From Leptoclinus maculatus (lineage: Eukaryota; Chordata; Actinopteri; Perciformes; Stichaeidae), in the NCBI GenBank assembly GCA_032191485.1, contig JAVDOI010000011.1:5188298-5252297 (forward strand): a stretch of 64,000 nt of DNA. Reading direction: 5' to 3'. How positions within the stretch are numbered: position 1 is the stretch's first letter; each line of letters begins with the position of its first letter. This document shows, in pieces, positions 22,386 to 33,334 of the stretch. Both the position numbers and the translations under genes were made by a program. Under the pieces are notes generated by a model. It was not told where the DNA came from. It saw only the letters and a list, made by a program, of their open reading frames with translations, and did not search any database.

Positions 22386-24029
22386 CTACTCAGTGTGATT
22401 GACAGGAGAGATGATCAAAGGAGCAGAGTTTTCACCACCAGCATTAAGACATGGACTAAAGTATGGGTAGAGTTTCTCAGCGAAGCAGCAGCCAGTAAAG
22501 GAGTAGATAAGAGCTGCAGACTTAATGTCATAAAAGGAGACCAGACCCTCCTCATAATCCACAAACACCCCCACCTTCTCAGGCTGAGACTTCAGAGAGA
22601 GAAGGACTGGTGGGTCAGCAGGAGCTTTGTACTCATTCTTATTCCTCAACCATATTGTCCAGTAACCATTCTGAGGCATCAGTGTGATGTCTCCCTTCCT
22701 GTTGATCGACTCTCTGGCCACTCCTAAAGTCCACTTAGGCTTCCCTTTAACCTCAACCTCGTAGTAAAATCTTCCTGAAGAGAAACTCTGCTTTGCTAAA
22801 ACATTAGCACAAGTATCAAATCTCTCTGGATTGTCTGGAAGATTCTTCTTCACATCACCGCATTTAACTTGTTTTCCATCATGAGACAGGATGAGGTAAG
22901 GATTTGCTGTATCAGGATCAAGTGTCACATCCACTGCAGACTGCTGGACCCTCTTCAGCTCGGCCTCAAACAGCTTCTTCATGTGTTTACTGAGCGTCTC
23001 CTCCAGCTGAGTCACAGCTCTCACCACAGTCCCCTCATATGAAGGTGGACTGACTCGGACTCCTGTCCAGTCCTTGGTGGGTGGAACAGTGTTCAGGGTC
23101 CTGAAGCTCTGGATGAGGTGGAGGTGGTCTTCAGAGCGTGAGAGCTGCTCCACCTCAGTGCTTCTCTTCTTCAGCTCAGAGATTTCCTGTTCCAGCTCTT
23201 TGATGAAGCCTTCAGCCTGTTTCTCTGTCTTTCTCTGCTTCTCTTTGATCGTGTCGATGAGCTCGGCCTGGCTTCTCTCAACCGACTCCTTCAGAGCGGT
23301 GAAGACCTGAACACCATCTGCTATCTCTCTGTCTGCATCTTCCTCACTGAGCTCCACTGAGTGTTTGATCTCCTGAATCTTCAGTCGTCTCTTCTGGAGC
23401 ATCTGCTGAATTTCAGCCTCAGTTTCCTCCAGTTCGGCCTTCTTTCCTTCACATTCTTCTTCCAGAGGAACAACATCATGCGTCTTGTGGTCTGAATAAG
23501 TGCAGCGCATGCAGACACACATCTTGTCGGTCTTACAGAACAGCTCCAGCAGTTTATCGTGCTTCGTACACATCCTGTCTTCCAGGTTCTCCACAGGGTC
23601 GATCAGCTGATGTCTTTTCAGACCTGACATTGTCAGATGAGGCTCCAGGTGAGTCTCACAGTAGGAGGCCAGACACACCAGGCAGGACTTCAGGGCCTTC
23701 AGTTTGGTTCCAGTGCAGACGTCACAGGGAACCTCTCCTGGTTTGGCAGCTTGTTGCTCTGAGCTGCTGCTGCTGGCTTTCTGTTGAGCTGACTGTCTGA
23801 ACTGAGCAGCCATCTCAGAGATGAAAGTATTGACCTGAAGCTCAGGTCTGGTGGAGAAACGCTTTTTACAGTTGGGACACTGAGACCGGACATTAACGTT
23901 CCAGTGTTCAGTGATGCAGTTCTTACAGAAGTTGTGTCCACATGGTGTGCTGACTGGATCGGTGAACACATCCAGACAGATGGAGCACAGAAACTGATCT
24001 TCAGTCAGCAGACAGCTGGCAGCAGACAT
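22386..24029 (-). CDS. Bloodthirsty-like TRIM E3 ubiquitin ligase, copy 2
   Basis: Single coding exon of 547 residues with intact RING (C3HC4), B-box, coiled coil and PRY-SPRY, the same architecture as copy 1. The start is MSAASCLL, just after a splice acceptor (CCTCAG/AGTG). The leader exon donor is at 24715. It is identical to copy 3 except for one visible residue: Lys instead of Gln in KTDKMCVCMRC of the B-box. It differs from copy 1 at about 16 positions in SPRY, for example IWLRN versus ICLRN, FYDIKSA versus FHDVDAA, and CLNAGGEN versus CLNDGGKN. The poly(A) signal is at 22037-22042. Confidence 0.93.
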   Translation of the reverse strand: MSAASCLLTEDQFLCSICLDVFTDPVSTPCGHNFCKNCITEHWNVNVRSQCPNCKKRFSTRPELQVNTFISEMAAQFRQSAQQKASSSSSEQQAAKPGEVPCDVCTGTKLKALKSCLVCLASYCETHLEPHLTMSGLKRHQLIDPVENLEDRMCTKHDKLLELFCKTDKMCVCMRCTYSDHKTHDVVPLEEECEGKKAELEETEAEIQQMLQKRRLKIQEIKHSVELSEEDADREIADGVQVFTALKESVERSQAELIDTIKEKQRKTEKQAEGFIKELEQEISELKKRSTEVEQLSRSEDHLHLIQSFRTLNTVPPTKDWTGVRVSPPSYEGTVVRAVTQLEETLSKHMKKLFEAELKRVQQSAVDVTLDPDTANPYLILSHDGKQVKCGDVKKNLPDNPERFDTCANVLAKQSFSSGRFYYEVEVKGKPKWTLGVARESINRKGDITLMPQNGYWTIWLRNKNEYKAPADPPVLLSLKSQPEKVGVFVDYEEGLVSFYDIKSAALIYSFTGCCFAEKLYPYFSPCLNAGGENSAPLIISPVNHTE

Positions 24030-24708
24030 ATCTACACTCTGAGGACACAAAGTGTGAAAAAACAAAACTGTTATTACATCTTTAGGAGCCGCAACAGCGT
24101 GTGTCAGGTACTGTTTTCACATGGTCTCTGTGTGTGTGTGCCATCATGGTAACATGTGGTCCTGGAGACACCTACTGTAGAGGGAACCATTACAGAAGAG
24201 GGTTTGAGTACTTTAGAAAGGTACTTACAAAATATAATTAGAATAGAATAATACTGCTACCCTGCTGCTTATATAGTGTTATTAGAGGGAATTTATATAA
24301 TTTGTAAGGAGCCTAAACAATTCCACTTTTATAATGAACACATTACTATTTACTGTGACATATTTGGACCTCAGTTTGAATTTAAGTTGAACTTCCTGTC
24401 TGAGTAGAAGACAAAGACAGACAGCAGTAACTACAGAAACAGTGAAGTTTAGAGGAAAGGGTTTCAAGTTCAAGGATATTTACCAACAGTTATGTAAGTT
24501 ATAAAACATCAACGTTGTACCTCTATAATCAATAAATAAATCCACACATTGAATCAGATGCTGTTCTCTGTGTTTGGACAATCCAACGGGAGTAACAGCG
24601 AGGCTAGTTAGCTTCTAGCAGTTTATCTGCTGTTACTTTGTTCTTTGTTATGGATCCTGGTTTGAACTCACTTTTGACCAAATATTGAGTTTCTTTGTAG
24701 AACAGTTT

Positions 24709-24823
24709 ACTCACCAACGTGTGTCAGAGACTCTGCTGGATTCCGTTGAATGTTTCTTTAGAGAGAAACAGAGAGACTTGTCTCGACGGTCGCTCAGACT
24801 AACTTTCACTTTCACTTCAGGAG
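24709..24823 (-). promoter_or_regulatory. TRIM copy 2 leader exon with ISRE/IRF-type element
   Basis: Same element, with GAAAGTGAAAGT at 24802-24813 (minus strand) and donor GTGAGT after 24715. It is conserved base for base with copies 1 and 3. Confidence 0.6.
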
Positions 24824-25752
24824 AAGTGACTCTGCAGCTCTCCTCCTCTTTCACAGTTGCTCCTCCTCTCAGTGAAGCTCTGTGAATGAGCTTTTATTGC
24901 CTCTTTGAGAAATACCCTGACATTCAAACATGAGTTTGACTTTTTCCTTCTTATTCCTTTATTTTGTGTGTGTTTTAAACGTTATATCTGAAATACTGTA
25001 TGTTTTTTTTTATTTACACATTTTAAAGGTTTGTGTGTATTTCTTTAAACATCTTGTTGCTGCTGAGAGCAATTTTTACAGAGATATATTATTTGCATGA
25101 TATAGTGGTATAACGTGTAATGATAAATGTTATACTTTAGACTGAGGGTGTCTGAACGGTCTTAAAAAGTATAAAATGTTGATAATTAAGGCCCTTAAAA
25201 AAAATCTTAAACGCCATTTTGTAGCTTGTTTTTAATATGTATATGTTGTCGAATCATAAAGACGCACATAGTCTGCTCCTGATTCTGTTTTATATATCTC
25301 AGTCGTTGTGGAGTCGGGCGCATGAGCCTCGTTTCCATCCTGACGGGTAGCTATGAACGGATGTAGACGTTTAACATCCTCGTGCACATTGACAGTTCTG
25401 TAGACCTGTAGACCTGTCAATGAGAAGAACGGCAAATAAGAAGTGCAACTTCCCCGACTGTGTTGCATCAGAGACGTTTTTTAGGACATAATATACAACA
25501 CCTTGATTGTTTTGGATTCATTGGAAACTATGACTCTTTTATGGCATTTTTACAAAGTAGGACTCTTTAGGACGTACATAGTATGACTTTTTTATGGCAA
25601 TTTTTTATTTTTTTTTAAATCCATTGGAGTCGTGTAAAGAGGCAACATTAGAAAAGTTGTGTCACAGTCCAAATACTTACTATGACTGTTTCCTGACCTT
25701 TTTCATCATACTATACTATGACTTCTTCATGACTTTTTTCGACATACTATAC

Positions 25753-26078
25753 CAGGGGTGGCCAAACTACGGCCCGCGGGCCAATTGCGGCAGCAAATTC
25801 TAAAAATATAATGGAATATGACCCGGACACGAAACTTGCGCTTGACTGCATTGCACTTCTTAGTTTTAACACTAAGTGGAGTTACTGTCTTGAACAAGGC
25901 AGCTTCTCCACAAAATAAGAGCAATCAAAGAAAAGTTTTGCGTGGATGACCAAAAATGTCAGAATCAAAGAAATGCGAGATAGCAAGTGAGTGTAGAAAA
26001 TGTCAGACATGGTGGGAAAAATGAATATTTCTTCATAGAAGTCACGGGGAAGTGTAATTTGAATAGTTGTGTAGAGTA
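25753..26078 (+). mobile_element. hAT transposon relic, unit 3
   Basis: Same relic as in units 1 and 2; the terminus reads CAGGGGTGGCCAAACTACGG. It has the same breaks in the transposase frame. Confidence 0.55.
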
Positions 26079-26408
26079 ATAGTAGTAGATACAAGATATA
26101 TTGTGTAAATATTATTTAATATTTCTCAAAAGAAAAAGTAAATAAAAGCTAGTTTAATAAACATGAAACACCTAATTGATTTTACAGGGGTTATGTAATT
26201 AGATGCAAAGGTAGCCTGAGTAAAGATTACTGTCAAAGTACATTTTATGTCTAAGGAAGAAATATTCAAGTAAAATTTACTTGAATATTTTGGATAAAAA
26301 AACTTGAGAATTCCTGAGTAAAAATTACAAAGAATTTCTGTGTGGAAATTGTTACCTAGCTTTTTTTAAGTAAATGTCACTGATTCTCTTTTTCAGTGTA
26401 CAGTTGTG

Positions 26409-26544
26409 ACCCTGATTTGTCTTTTCTCCATCATTTGACTGGGTGGATATGGGATGTACTGTATCAGGATCAAGTGTCACATCCACTGCAGACTGCTGGA
26501 CCCTCTTCAGCTCGGATTCAAACAGCTTCTTCATCTGTTCACAA
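26409..26544 (-). pseudogene. TRIM coiled-coil/PRY fragment, unit 3
   Basis: Copy of the unit 1 and 2 fragment, again with the same residues. Confidence 0.7.
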
Positions 26545-27086
26545 TCGCAGTCTTTACCTCTGAGATGTAGTACAGTAAAAAGTACATTAAAGTACATTAT
26601 TTACCTCTGAGATGTAGTACAGTAAAAAAATAGCATAAAGTGCAAATACACAAATAAAGTATCTCAAAATTGTACTTAAATACAGTACTTGACTAAATGT
26701 AAAATCCAAAAGACATCCAGTTAAAAGTTTCTTTGTTTTTATTCTGTTGAGGATTTGTTCACTTTATTCAGCCTATAAAACAGTCTGCAGAGAGGACGAC
26801 GATACAAAACGTTTGCTTCTTATTCCTGAGTACATCGTTTTTGATGATTCAACAGTCTTGAAGGCAGGTTATGCAGTTATTAGAATTAATTAGACTACAT
26901 TGGGTAATATCAATCAGTGGCTTAAAACCTGTGTGTTGGAGTAGTAGAACAACATTTACAGACAAATAGAAAGAACCCATTGATCATAATGTGAAAAATC
27001 AGTAAAGTATACACTGTAAATCACCAATAATATAGATTTGTTACATTAAATGAAAGAGTCTCTCTGTAGAAAATCAAGTGTTTGTT

Positions 27087-28730
27087 CTACTCAGTGTGAT
27101 TGACAGGAGAGATGATCAAAGGAGCAGAGTTTTCACCACCAGCATTAAGACATGGACTAAAGTATGGGTAGAGTTTCTCAGCGAAGCAGCAGCCAGTAAA
27201 GGAGTAGATAAGAGCTGCAGACTTAATGTCATAAAAGGAGACCAGACCCTCCTCATAATCCACAAACACCCCCACCTTCTCAGGCTGAGACTTCAGAGAG
27301 AGAAGGACTGGTGGGTCAGCAGGAGCTTTGTACTCATTCTTATTCCTCAACCATATTGTCCAGTAACCATTCTGAGGCATCAGTGTGATGTCTCCCTTCC
27401 TGTTGATCGACTCTCTGGCCACTCCTAAAGTCCACTTAGGCTTCCCTTTAACCTCAACCTCGTAGTAAAATCTTCCTGAAGAGAAACTCTGCTTTGCTAA
27501 AACATTAGCACAAGTATCAAATCTCTCTGGATTGTCTGGAAGATTCTTCTTCACATCACCGCATTTAACTTGTTTTCCATCATGAGACAGGATGAGGTAA
27601 GGATTTGCTGTATCAGGATCAAGTGTCACATCCACTGCAGACTGCTGGACCCTCTTCAGCTCGGCCTCAAACAGCTTCTTCATGTGTTTACTGAGCGTCT
27701 CCTCCAGCTGAGTCACAGCTCTCACCACAGTCCCCTCATATGAAGGTGGACTGACTCGGACTCCTGTCCAGTCCTTGGTGGGTGGAACAGTGTTCAGGGT
27801 CCTGAAGCTCTGGATGAGGTGGAGGTGGTCTTCAGAGCGTGAGAGCTGCTCCACCTCAGTGCTTCTCTTCTTCAGCTCAGAGATTTCCTGTTCCAGCTCT
27901 TTGATGAAGCCTTCAGCCTGTTTCTCTGTCTTTCTCTGCTTCTCTTTGATCGTGTCGATGAGCTCGGCCTGGCTTCTCTCAACCGACTCCTTCAGAGCGG
28001 TGAAGACCTGAACACCATCTGCTATCTCTCTGTCTGCATCTTCCTCACTGAGCTCCACTGAGTGTTTGATCTCCTGAATCTTCAGTCGTCTCTTCTGGAG
28101 CATCTGCTGAATTTCAGCCTCAGTTTCCTCCAGTTCGGCCTTCTTTCCTTCACATTCTTCTTCCAGAGGAACAACATCATGCGTCTTGTGGTCTGAATAA
28201 GTGCAGCGCATGCAGACACACATCTGGTCGGTCTTACAGAACAGCTCCAGCAGTTTATCGTGCTTCGTACACATCCTGTCTTCCAGGTTCTCCACAGGGT
28301 CGATCAGCTGATGTCTTTTCAGACCTGACATTGTCAGATGAGGCTCCAGGTGAGTCTCACAGTAGGAGGCCAGACACACCAGGCAGGACTTCAGGGCCTT
28401 CAGTTTGGTTCCAGTGCAGACGTCACAGGGAACCTCTCCTGGTTTGGCAGCTTGTTGCTCTGAGCTGCTGCTGCTGGCTTTCTGTTGAGCTGACTGTCTG
28501 AACTGAGCAGCCATCTCAGAGATGAAAGTATTGACCTGAAGCTCAGGTCTGGTGGAGAAACGCTTTTTACAGTTGGGACACTGAGACCGGACATTAACGT
28601 TCCAGTGTTCAGTGATGCAGTTCTTACAGAAGTTGTGTCCACATGGTGTGCTGACTGGATCGGTGAACACATCCAGACAGATGGAGCACAGAAACTGATC
28701 TTCAGTCAGCAGACAGCTGGCAGCAGACAT
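27087..28730 (-). CDS. Bloodthirsty-like TRIM E3 ubiquitin ligase, copy 3
   Basis: Single coding exon of 547 residues, all domains intact, virtually identical to copy 2 in both protein and flanks. The Gln of KTDQMCVC agrees with copy 1, so the Lys of copy 2 is the derived state. The start is MSAASCLL after the conserved splice acceptor. The leader exon donor GTGAGT follows position 29414 on the minus strand. The poly(A) signal is at 26738-26743. A fish antiviral or immune role is known for several TRIM families but is not shown by this sequence. Confidence 0.93.
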   Translation of the reverse strand: MSAASCLLTEDQFLCSICLDVFTDPVSTPCGHNFCKNCITEHWNVNVRSQCPNCKKRFSTRPELQVNTFISEMAAQFRQSAQQKASSSSSEQQAAKPGEVPCDVCTGTKLKALKSCLVCLASYCETHLEPHLTMSGLKRHQLIDPVENLEDRMCTKHDKLLELFCKTDQMCVCMRCTYSDHKTHDVVPLEEECEGKKAELEETEAEIQQMLQKRRLKIQEIKHSVELSEEDADREIADGVQVFTALKESVERSQAELIDTIKEKQRKTEKQAEGFIKELEQEISELKKRSTEVEQLSRSEDHLHLIQSFRTLNTVPPTKDWTGVRVSPPSYEGTVVRAVTQLEETLSKHMKKLFEAELKRVQQSAVDVTLDPDTANPYLILSHDGKQVKCGDVKKNLPDNPERFDTCANVLAKQSFSSGRFYYEVEVKGKPKWTLGVARESINRKGDITLMPQNGYWTIWLRNKNEYKAPADPPVLLSLKSQPEKVGVFVDYEEGLVSFYDIKSAALIYSFTGCCFAEKLYPYFSPCLNAGGENSAPLIISPVNHTE

Positions 28731-29407
28731 ATCTACACTCTGAGGACACAAAGTGTGAAAAAACAAAACTGTTATTACATCTTTAGGAGCCGCAACAGCG
28801 TGTGTCAGGTACTGTTTTCACATGGTCTCTGTGTGTGTGCCATCATGGTAACATGTGGTCCTGGAGACACCTACTGTAGAGGGAACCATTACAGAAGAGG
28901 GTTTGAGTACTTTAGAAAGGTACTTACAAAATATAATTAGAATAGAATAATACTGCTACCCTGCTGCTTATATAGTGTTATTAGAGGGAATTTATATAAT
29001 TTGTAAGGAGCCTAAACAATTCCACTTTTATAATGAACACATTACTATTTACTGTGACATATTTGGACCTCAGTTTGAATTTAAGTTGAACTTCCTGTCT
29101 GAGTAGAAGACAAAGACAGACAGCAGTAACTACAGAAACAGTGAAGTTTAGAGGAAAGGGTTTCAAGTTCAAGGATATTTACCAACAGTTATGTAAGTTA
29201 TAAAACATCAACGTTGTACCTCTATAATCAATAAATAAATCCACACATTGAATCAGATGCTGTTCTCTGTGTTTGGACAATCCAACGGGAGTAACAGCGA
29301 GGCTAGTTAGCTTCTAGCAGTTTATCTGCTGTTACTTTGTTCTTTGTTATGGATCCTGGTTTGAACTCACTTTTGACCAAATATTGAGTTTCTTTGTAGA
29401 ACAGTTT

Positions 29408-29522
29408 ACTCACCAACGTGTGTCAGAGACTCTGCTGGATTCCGTTGAATGTTTCTTTAGAGAGAAACAGAGAGACTTGTCTCGACGGTCGCTCAGACTA
29501 ACTTTCACTTTCACTTCAGGAG
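29408..29522 (-). promoter_or_regulatory. TRIM copy 3 leader exon with ISRE/IRF-type element
   Basis: Same element, with GAAAGTGAAAGT at 29501-29512 (minus strand) and donor GTGAGT after 29414. Confidence 0.6.
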
Positions 29523-29763
29523 AAGTGACTCTGCAGCTCTCCTCCTCTTTCACAGTTGCTCCTCCTCTCAGTGAAGCTCTGTGAATGAGCTTTTATTGCC
29601 TCTTTGAGAAATACCCTGACATTCAAACATGAGTTTGACTTTTTCCTTCTTATTCCTTTATTTTGTGTGTGTTTTAAACGTTATATCTGAAATACTGTAT
29701 GTTTTTTTTTATTTACACATTTTAAAGGTTTGTGTGTATTTCTTTAAACATCCTGTTGCTGCT

Positions 29764-32265
29764 GGCTATATTAAATATTGATGAGATTTACCTGGTTAAA
29801 TAAAGGTATGAATGTACAATGTAGTAATCAAATAGCATTATTATATAATGAAGTATACAGCAGCCAAAAGAACAAACAAGTACAAACAGACAACATAACA
29901 GAAGAGGTCAGTGTAAGATATTCTAGATCAGTTTAAAGCCTGTTTAATGTGCGTAGTTAATTGAAATGAGTTCAAGTTTGACACAGGTGCATCAGCTTCA
30001 ACCGAATGTATGAAAGTTCAAACCACACAATCTCCCCAACAAACAACAATCAATGAACTCACAATATCAACTGTTAAGTTTACAACATCCACAGTTTATG
30101 ATATTAAAAATATAACATCTGCGCTTAGTAAGAACATTATACATCTGAAAACTTCCATACCATACGTTGTCACACACAAGAACTAAATCTCACGTCAAGG
30201 TCCATTTCTTAGCTCTCGACTAGTCCTCGCCAGTTGAGGCTAAACTTTTAACTTATCTCAATTAGCTAATAAGCGCTGCGTAATATGATCAGCTACTAAA
30301 TGGACCTTGAGGTGAAATTCAAGTCAAGACTGAACAATGAACCTCAACCATACTGGTGTTTGTTTGGATCTTTTAGCACGTTTAGTTATAACTTCCTGTT
30401 GATTATTGTCTGTGGTAGAACAGGGTTTTTAGACGAATGAACGAGTGGTTTCACACACGGCATAAGACTTGACATTTGACTTTAAAAAAAGAAGCCGCTA
30501 ATGTCACTGTTTGTTTCGTAAATTGTGATTTTCTGACCCACCTGCAGACACATGAATGCACCACAGAGTCCCAGCTATTTGCCTGCATTACTGCACAATA
30601 ACTATTACAAATGTATATTGGCGCGCTGGGAATTTGGGGCATACATTGAAGAGCTTTAAAGCAACTAATGTTTTGCCCGTAAAGCCCGTCTTGGTCATGA
30701 TGTACCGGTACGTCAAAATGTTGCCAACTATAACCGTAAGCTCCAGGGTCCATGCGGGGAGATTCCCTGACAATATTGTTGCAGTATCTCGAGCAGGTTT
30801 GAACTATTATCATATAAACTGAAACTCACTTCCTGGAAGATGTGAAAAAGTAAATTTGTCAGTCAAACTGTATGAGGTGGTTAAACATACAAAAACAACA
30901 GTATGGTCTGTTTTGTCACAGGGTTTTGAATATGACTTCTGGAAGATTGCAGGCAGAAGTGAAAGGTTTGGCTGAGAACTCCTTTCATAAAGCAGCTTCT
31001 ATAAATCTCTTTTTTTTTTCAAAAAGCTATGGCACCACTCAGTCAACTAAATATCTAAAATACACCCGTCGTCGTCTGAATTATGTGAATGGATCACAAG
31101 TGTAACAAGGCTGAGAAAATGAAATGAGAACCTCACTTTGATATTAATAAATGCTGTGTGATCAAATGCTTCAAAACAATAAATAGATCTTAAACCTGCA
31201 TCTTTTAACAGTTGAATGTCTACAGTATATTTTGACACACTCCCTCAGACAATAAAACAAACAATTGTTATGAAGAGATTAAAAACACAATGTGCCTCCA
31301 GCATTATTCTGATCAGCACAACTGGCACATTTGTTTTTACAAATTTCTGTTGAAATGATTGGCCTTTAAGTTGGTGACTTTAAACGCTCCCATGAGTACG
31401 ATCAGTAACAGACAGGCAGCCGAGCAGCCGTCCCGTCTGGCAGCAGGTCAGTTAGAAAGACAGGCAGACGTCCGTGTCAGTCAGTGCAAGTGATCAGTGC
31501 ATCAGTAGTAGTGTGTCGACGTCAGATCAACTGGTTTCGGGGGTTTTTGAGCCACAGCAAGTGGTTCTCAACCTCTTTTAAAAACAATCTCAAAAATATT
31601 AAATATCATAGCTGATTTGCATACAAGAGAATTTCTACATTCTTTAAATTGTCTTGCAGCTCTCCAGGTCCAGGCCTCCGGGGTTGAGAACAAATACACT
31701 CAGGCAGCTGTGGCCTTTTGCTGACGGTCGGGGCAGAAATAAAGTTGCCGTAAGTTGATGTATATCGGAGGATCGGTGCCAAGTTGTCCGTATTTTTTTT
31801 TTTTTTAAAAGTCTCCCGCGGCGTGACCAGATTTCCAGGATCTTGGATAAACGCTCCTGCAACAGTCAAACACAAGCCGGTGTCGCAATGCCCCCGATGA
31901 TTGCAGCGACACCGTTAGCAGGTAAAGGCAGCCAGTCAGCCAGAAATCAGCTCCGTTTGGTCCACATCGTCAGCTGATACAGCCACTTGTTATGTGCTTT
32001 TCATATGAAAACTCACTCACTTATTAAGCACACCATCCTGTGGATATTGTTGTGTATCCAGTGCAACAGTGTCCTTTAAAAGTCAGGATGTCACTCATTA
32101 AAAATGGACAGAGCAACAAGTCGCATCCTCGATTCAATCAGCTGCAGATTGAGAGCGTCTCGGCCATTTGGAAAGTGTTCATCTCTGACGTCTGAAGCTC
32201 AGGAGGCAGACAGTGTGAGTCTGATGCTGTGGGGGGGGGGGGAGGGGGGGGGCGGGGGGCCCTGG
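29764..32265. other. TRIM array to klhl3 spacer, including the klhl3 3' UTR
   Basis: No gene recognised. Just after the array, TTTACCTGGTTAAATAAAGG (about 29788-29808) is the 3' tail word of a common fish non-LTR retroelement. The part next to klhl3 (roughly 31400-32265) should be its 3' UTR on the minus strand. It includes a G-rich tract at 32231-32259 (C-rich in the mRNA). The exact poly(A) site is not clear. Confidence 0.5.
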
Positions 32266-33238
32266 TCATAACGGCTTGTCAATCACTGCGACTCCTGTAG
32301 GAGTGAGAGAATTAAAGAGTGAGTGAGAGAAACAGCCACACACGTATCTCTCTCTGCGGTGCAGAAGTGTTGCCCGTGTTCAGCGTGCGTACCTGCATAG
32401 CTGCGTCCGTTGCTCATGTTTGTGGGAATGAGGCTCCACTTGTCTATGGCCGGGTTGTAATACTCCACAGAGGAGAGGTTACAGGAGCCGTCGTCTCCTC
32501 CGATCACATAGAGCAGCCCGTTAATGGCACAGACGCCTTGAGGAGAGAGATGTAAACGTTTAACAACTCGGACAAAACCCATTTAACATTTAATCTATCA
32601 AGAAGCTTATGCCTTGATTTTGATAAATCTGCATAGTGGTAGATAATGTTCACAGTAAGTATTATGGTATGTGAAGGCGACTAAATAAAAACATGTACCC
32701 TTTAATCGCTGAGCTTTTGTAAAACTGTTACGTCTTGAAACCACAGGAACAAATACTCAAGCAGGTTTTTTTTAACCTACCTGTGTGCAGTTTCTAGCAT
32801 CGACAGTTACCACCTATGTGCAACAACTGGTTGGTGGGTGTTGTGTGTCTGTGGTTGTTATCTGACCTGCGTTACGTCGGCACATGTTCATGTCACAGAC
32901 CAGTCTCCAGGTGTTGGCCTGTGGGTCGTACACCTCAACGCTCTTCCTCACCAGGGGGCCGTCGTGTCCTCCTGCTGCATACAGCTGACCACTCAACACT
33001 CCTACACCTGGACAAACACAATTTAATATGTATTTAGACACAAGCAAGGGGGCCTTCATGTCAGTACAGTGTAATAATGAACTGTAGTAGTTGGGATCTT
33101 TCTAGGATTTTTGCTCGTACAATTGCAGACCACCGGGTGGTGCTGTTGCTCCATACGGCAAACATTGTACCTGGTACAGATGATCATTAAATTAAGAAAC
33201 TGTATCCAATTAAAAATGATTCATCTCCAGTGTGTAAG

Positions 33239-33334
<96 letters not shown>

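Larger units (their letters stand above)
20371..25064. repeat. TRIM tandem unit 2 (about 4.69 kb)
   Basis: Second direct repeat, nearly identical to units 1 and 3 along its whole length, with the same internal order. Small indels set it apart, such as an extra ATTTTTT near 20910 and a doubled GTAGACCT at 20703-20718. Confidence 0.93.
25065..29763. repeat. TRIM tandem unit 3 (about 4.70 kb)
   Basis: Third direct repeat. The repeat ends at CCTGTTGCTGCT (29763), where units 1 and 2 run on into the next GAGAGCAATT. It has a small private insertion near 25617-25637 and is almost identical to unit 2 in the gene. Confidence 0.92.

Noticed and set aside
22377..22727. 116-codon plus-strand frame over the 3' end of TRIM copies 2 and 3
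   Set aside because: Antisense of the SPRY-coding sequence, broken in copy 1.
30451..30822. Overlapping frames of 88-120 codons on both strands between the TRIM array and klhl3
   Set aside because: No recognisable domain, no splice context and no homologue recalled; most likely chance.
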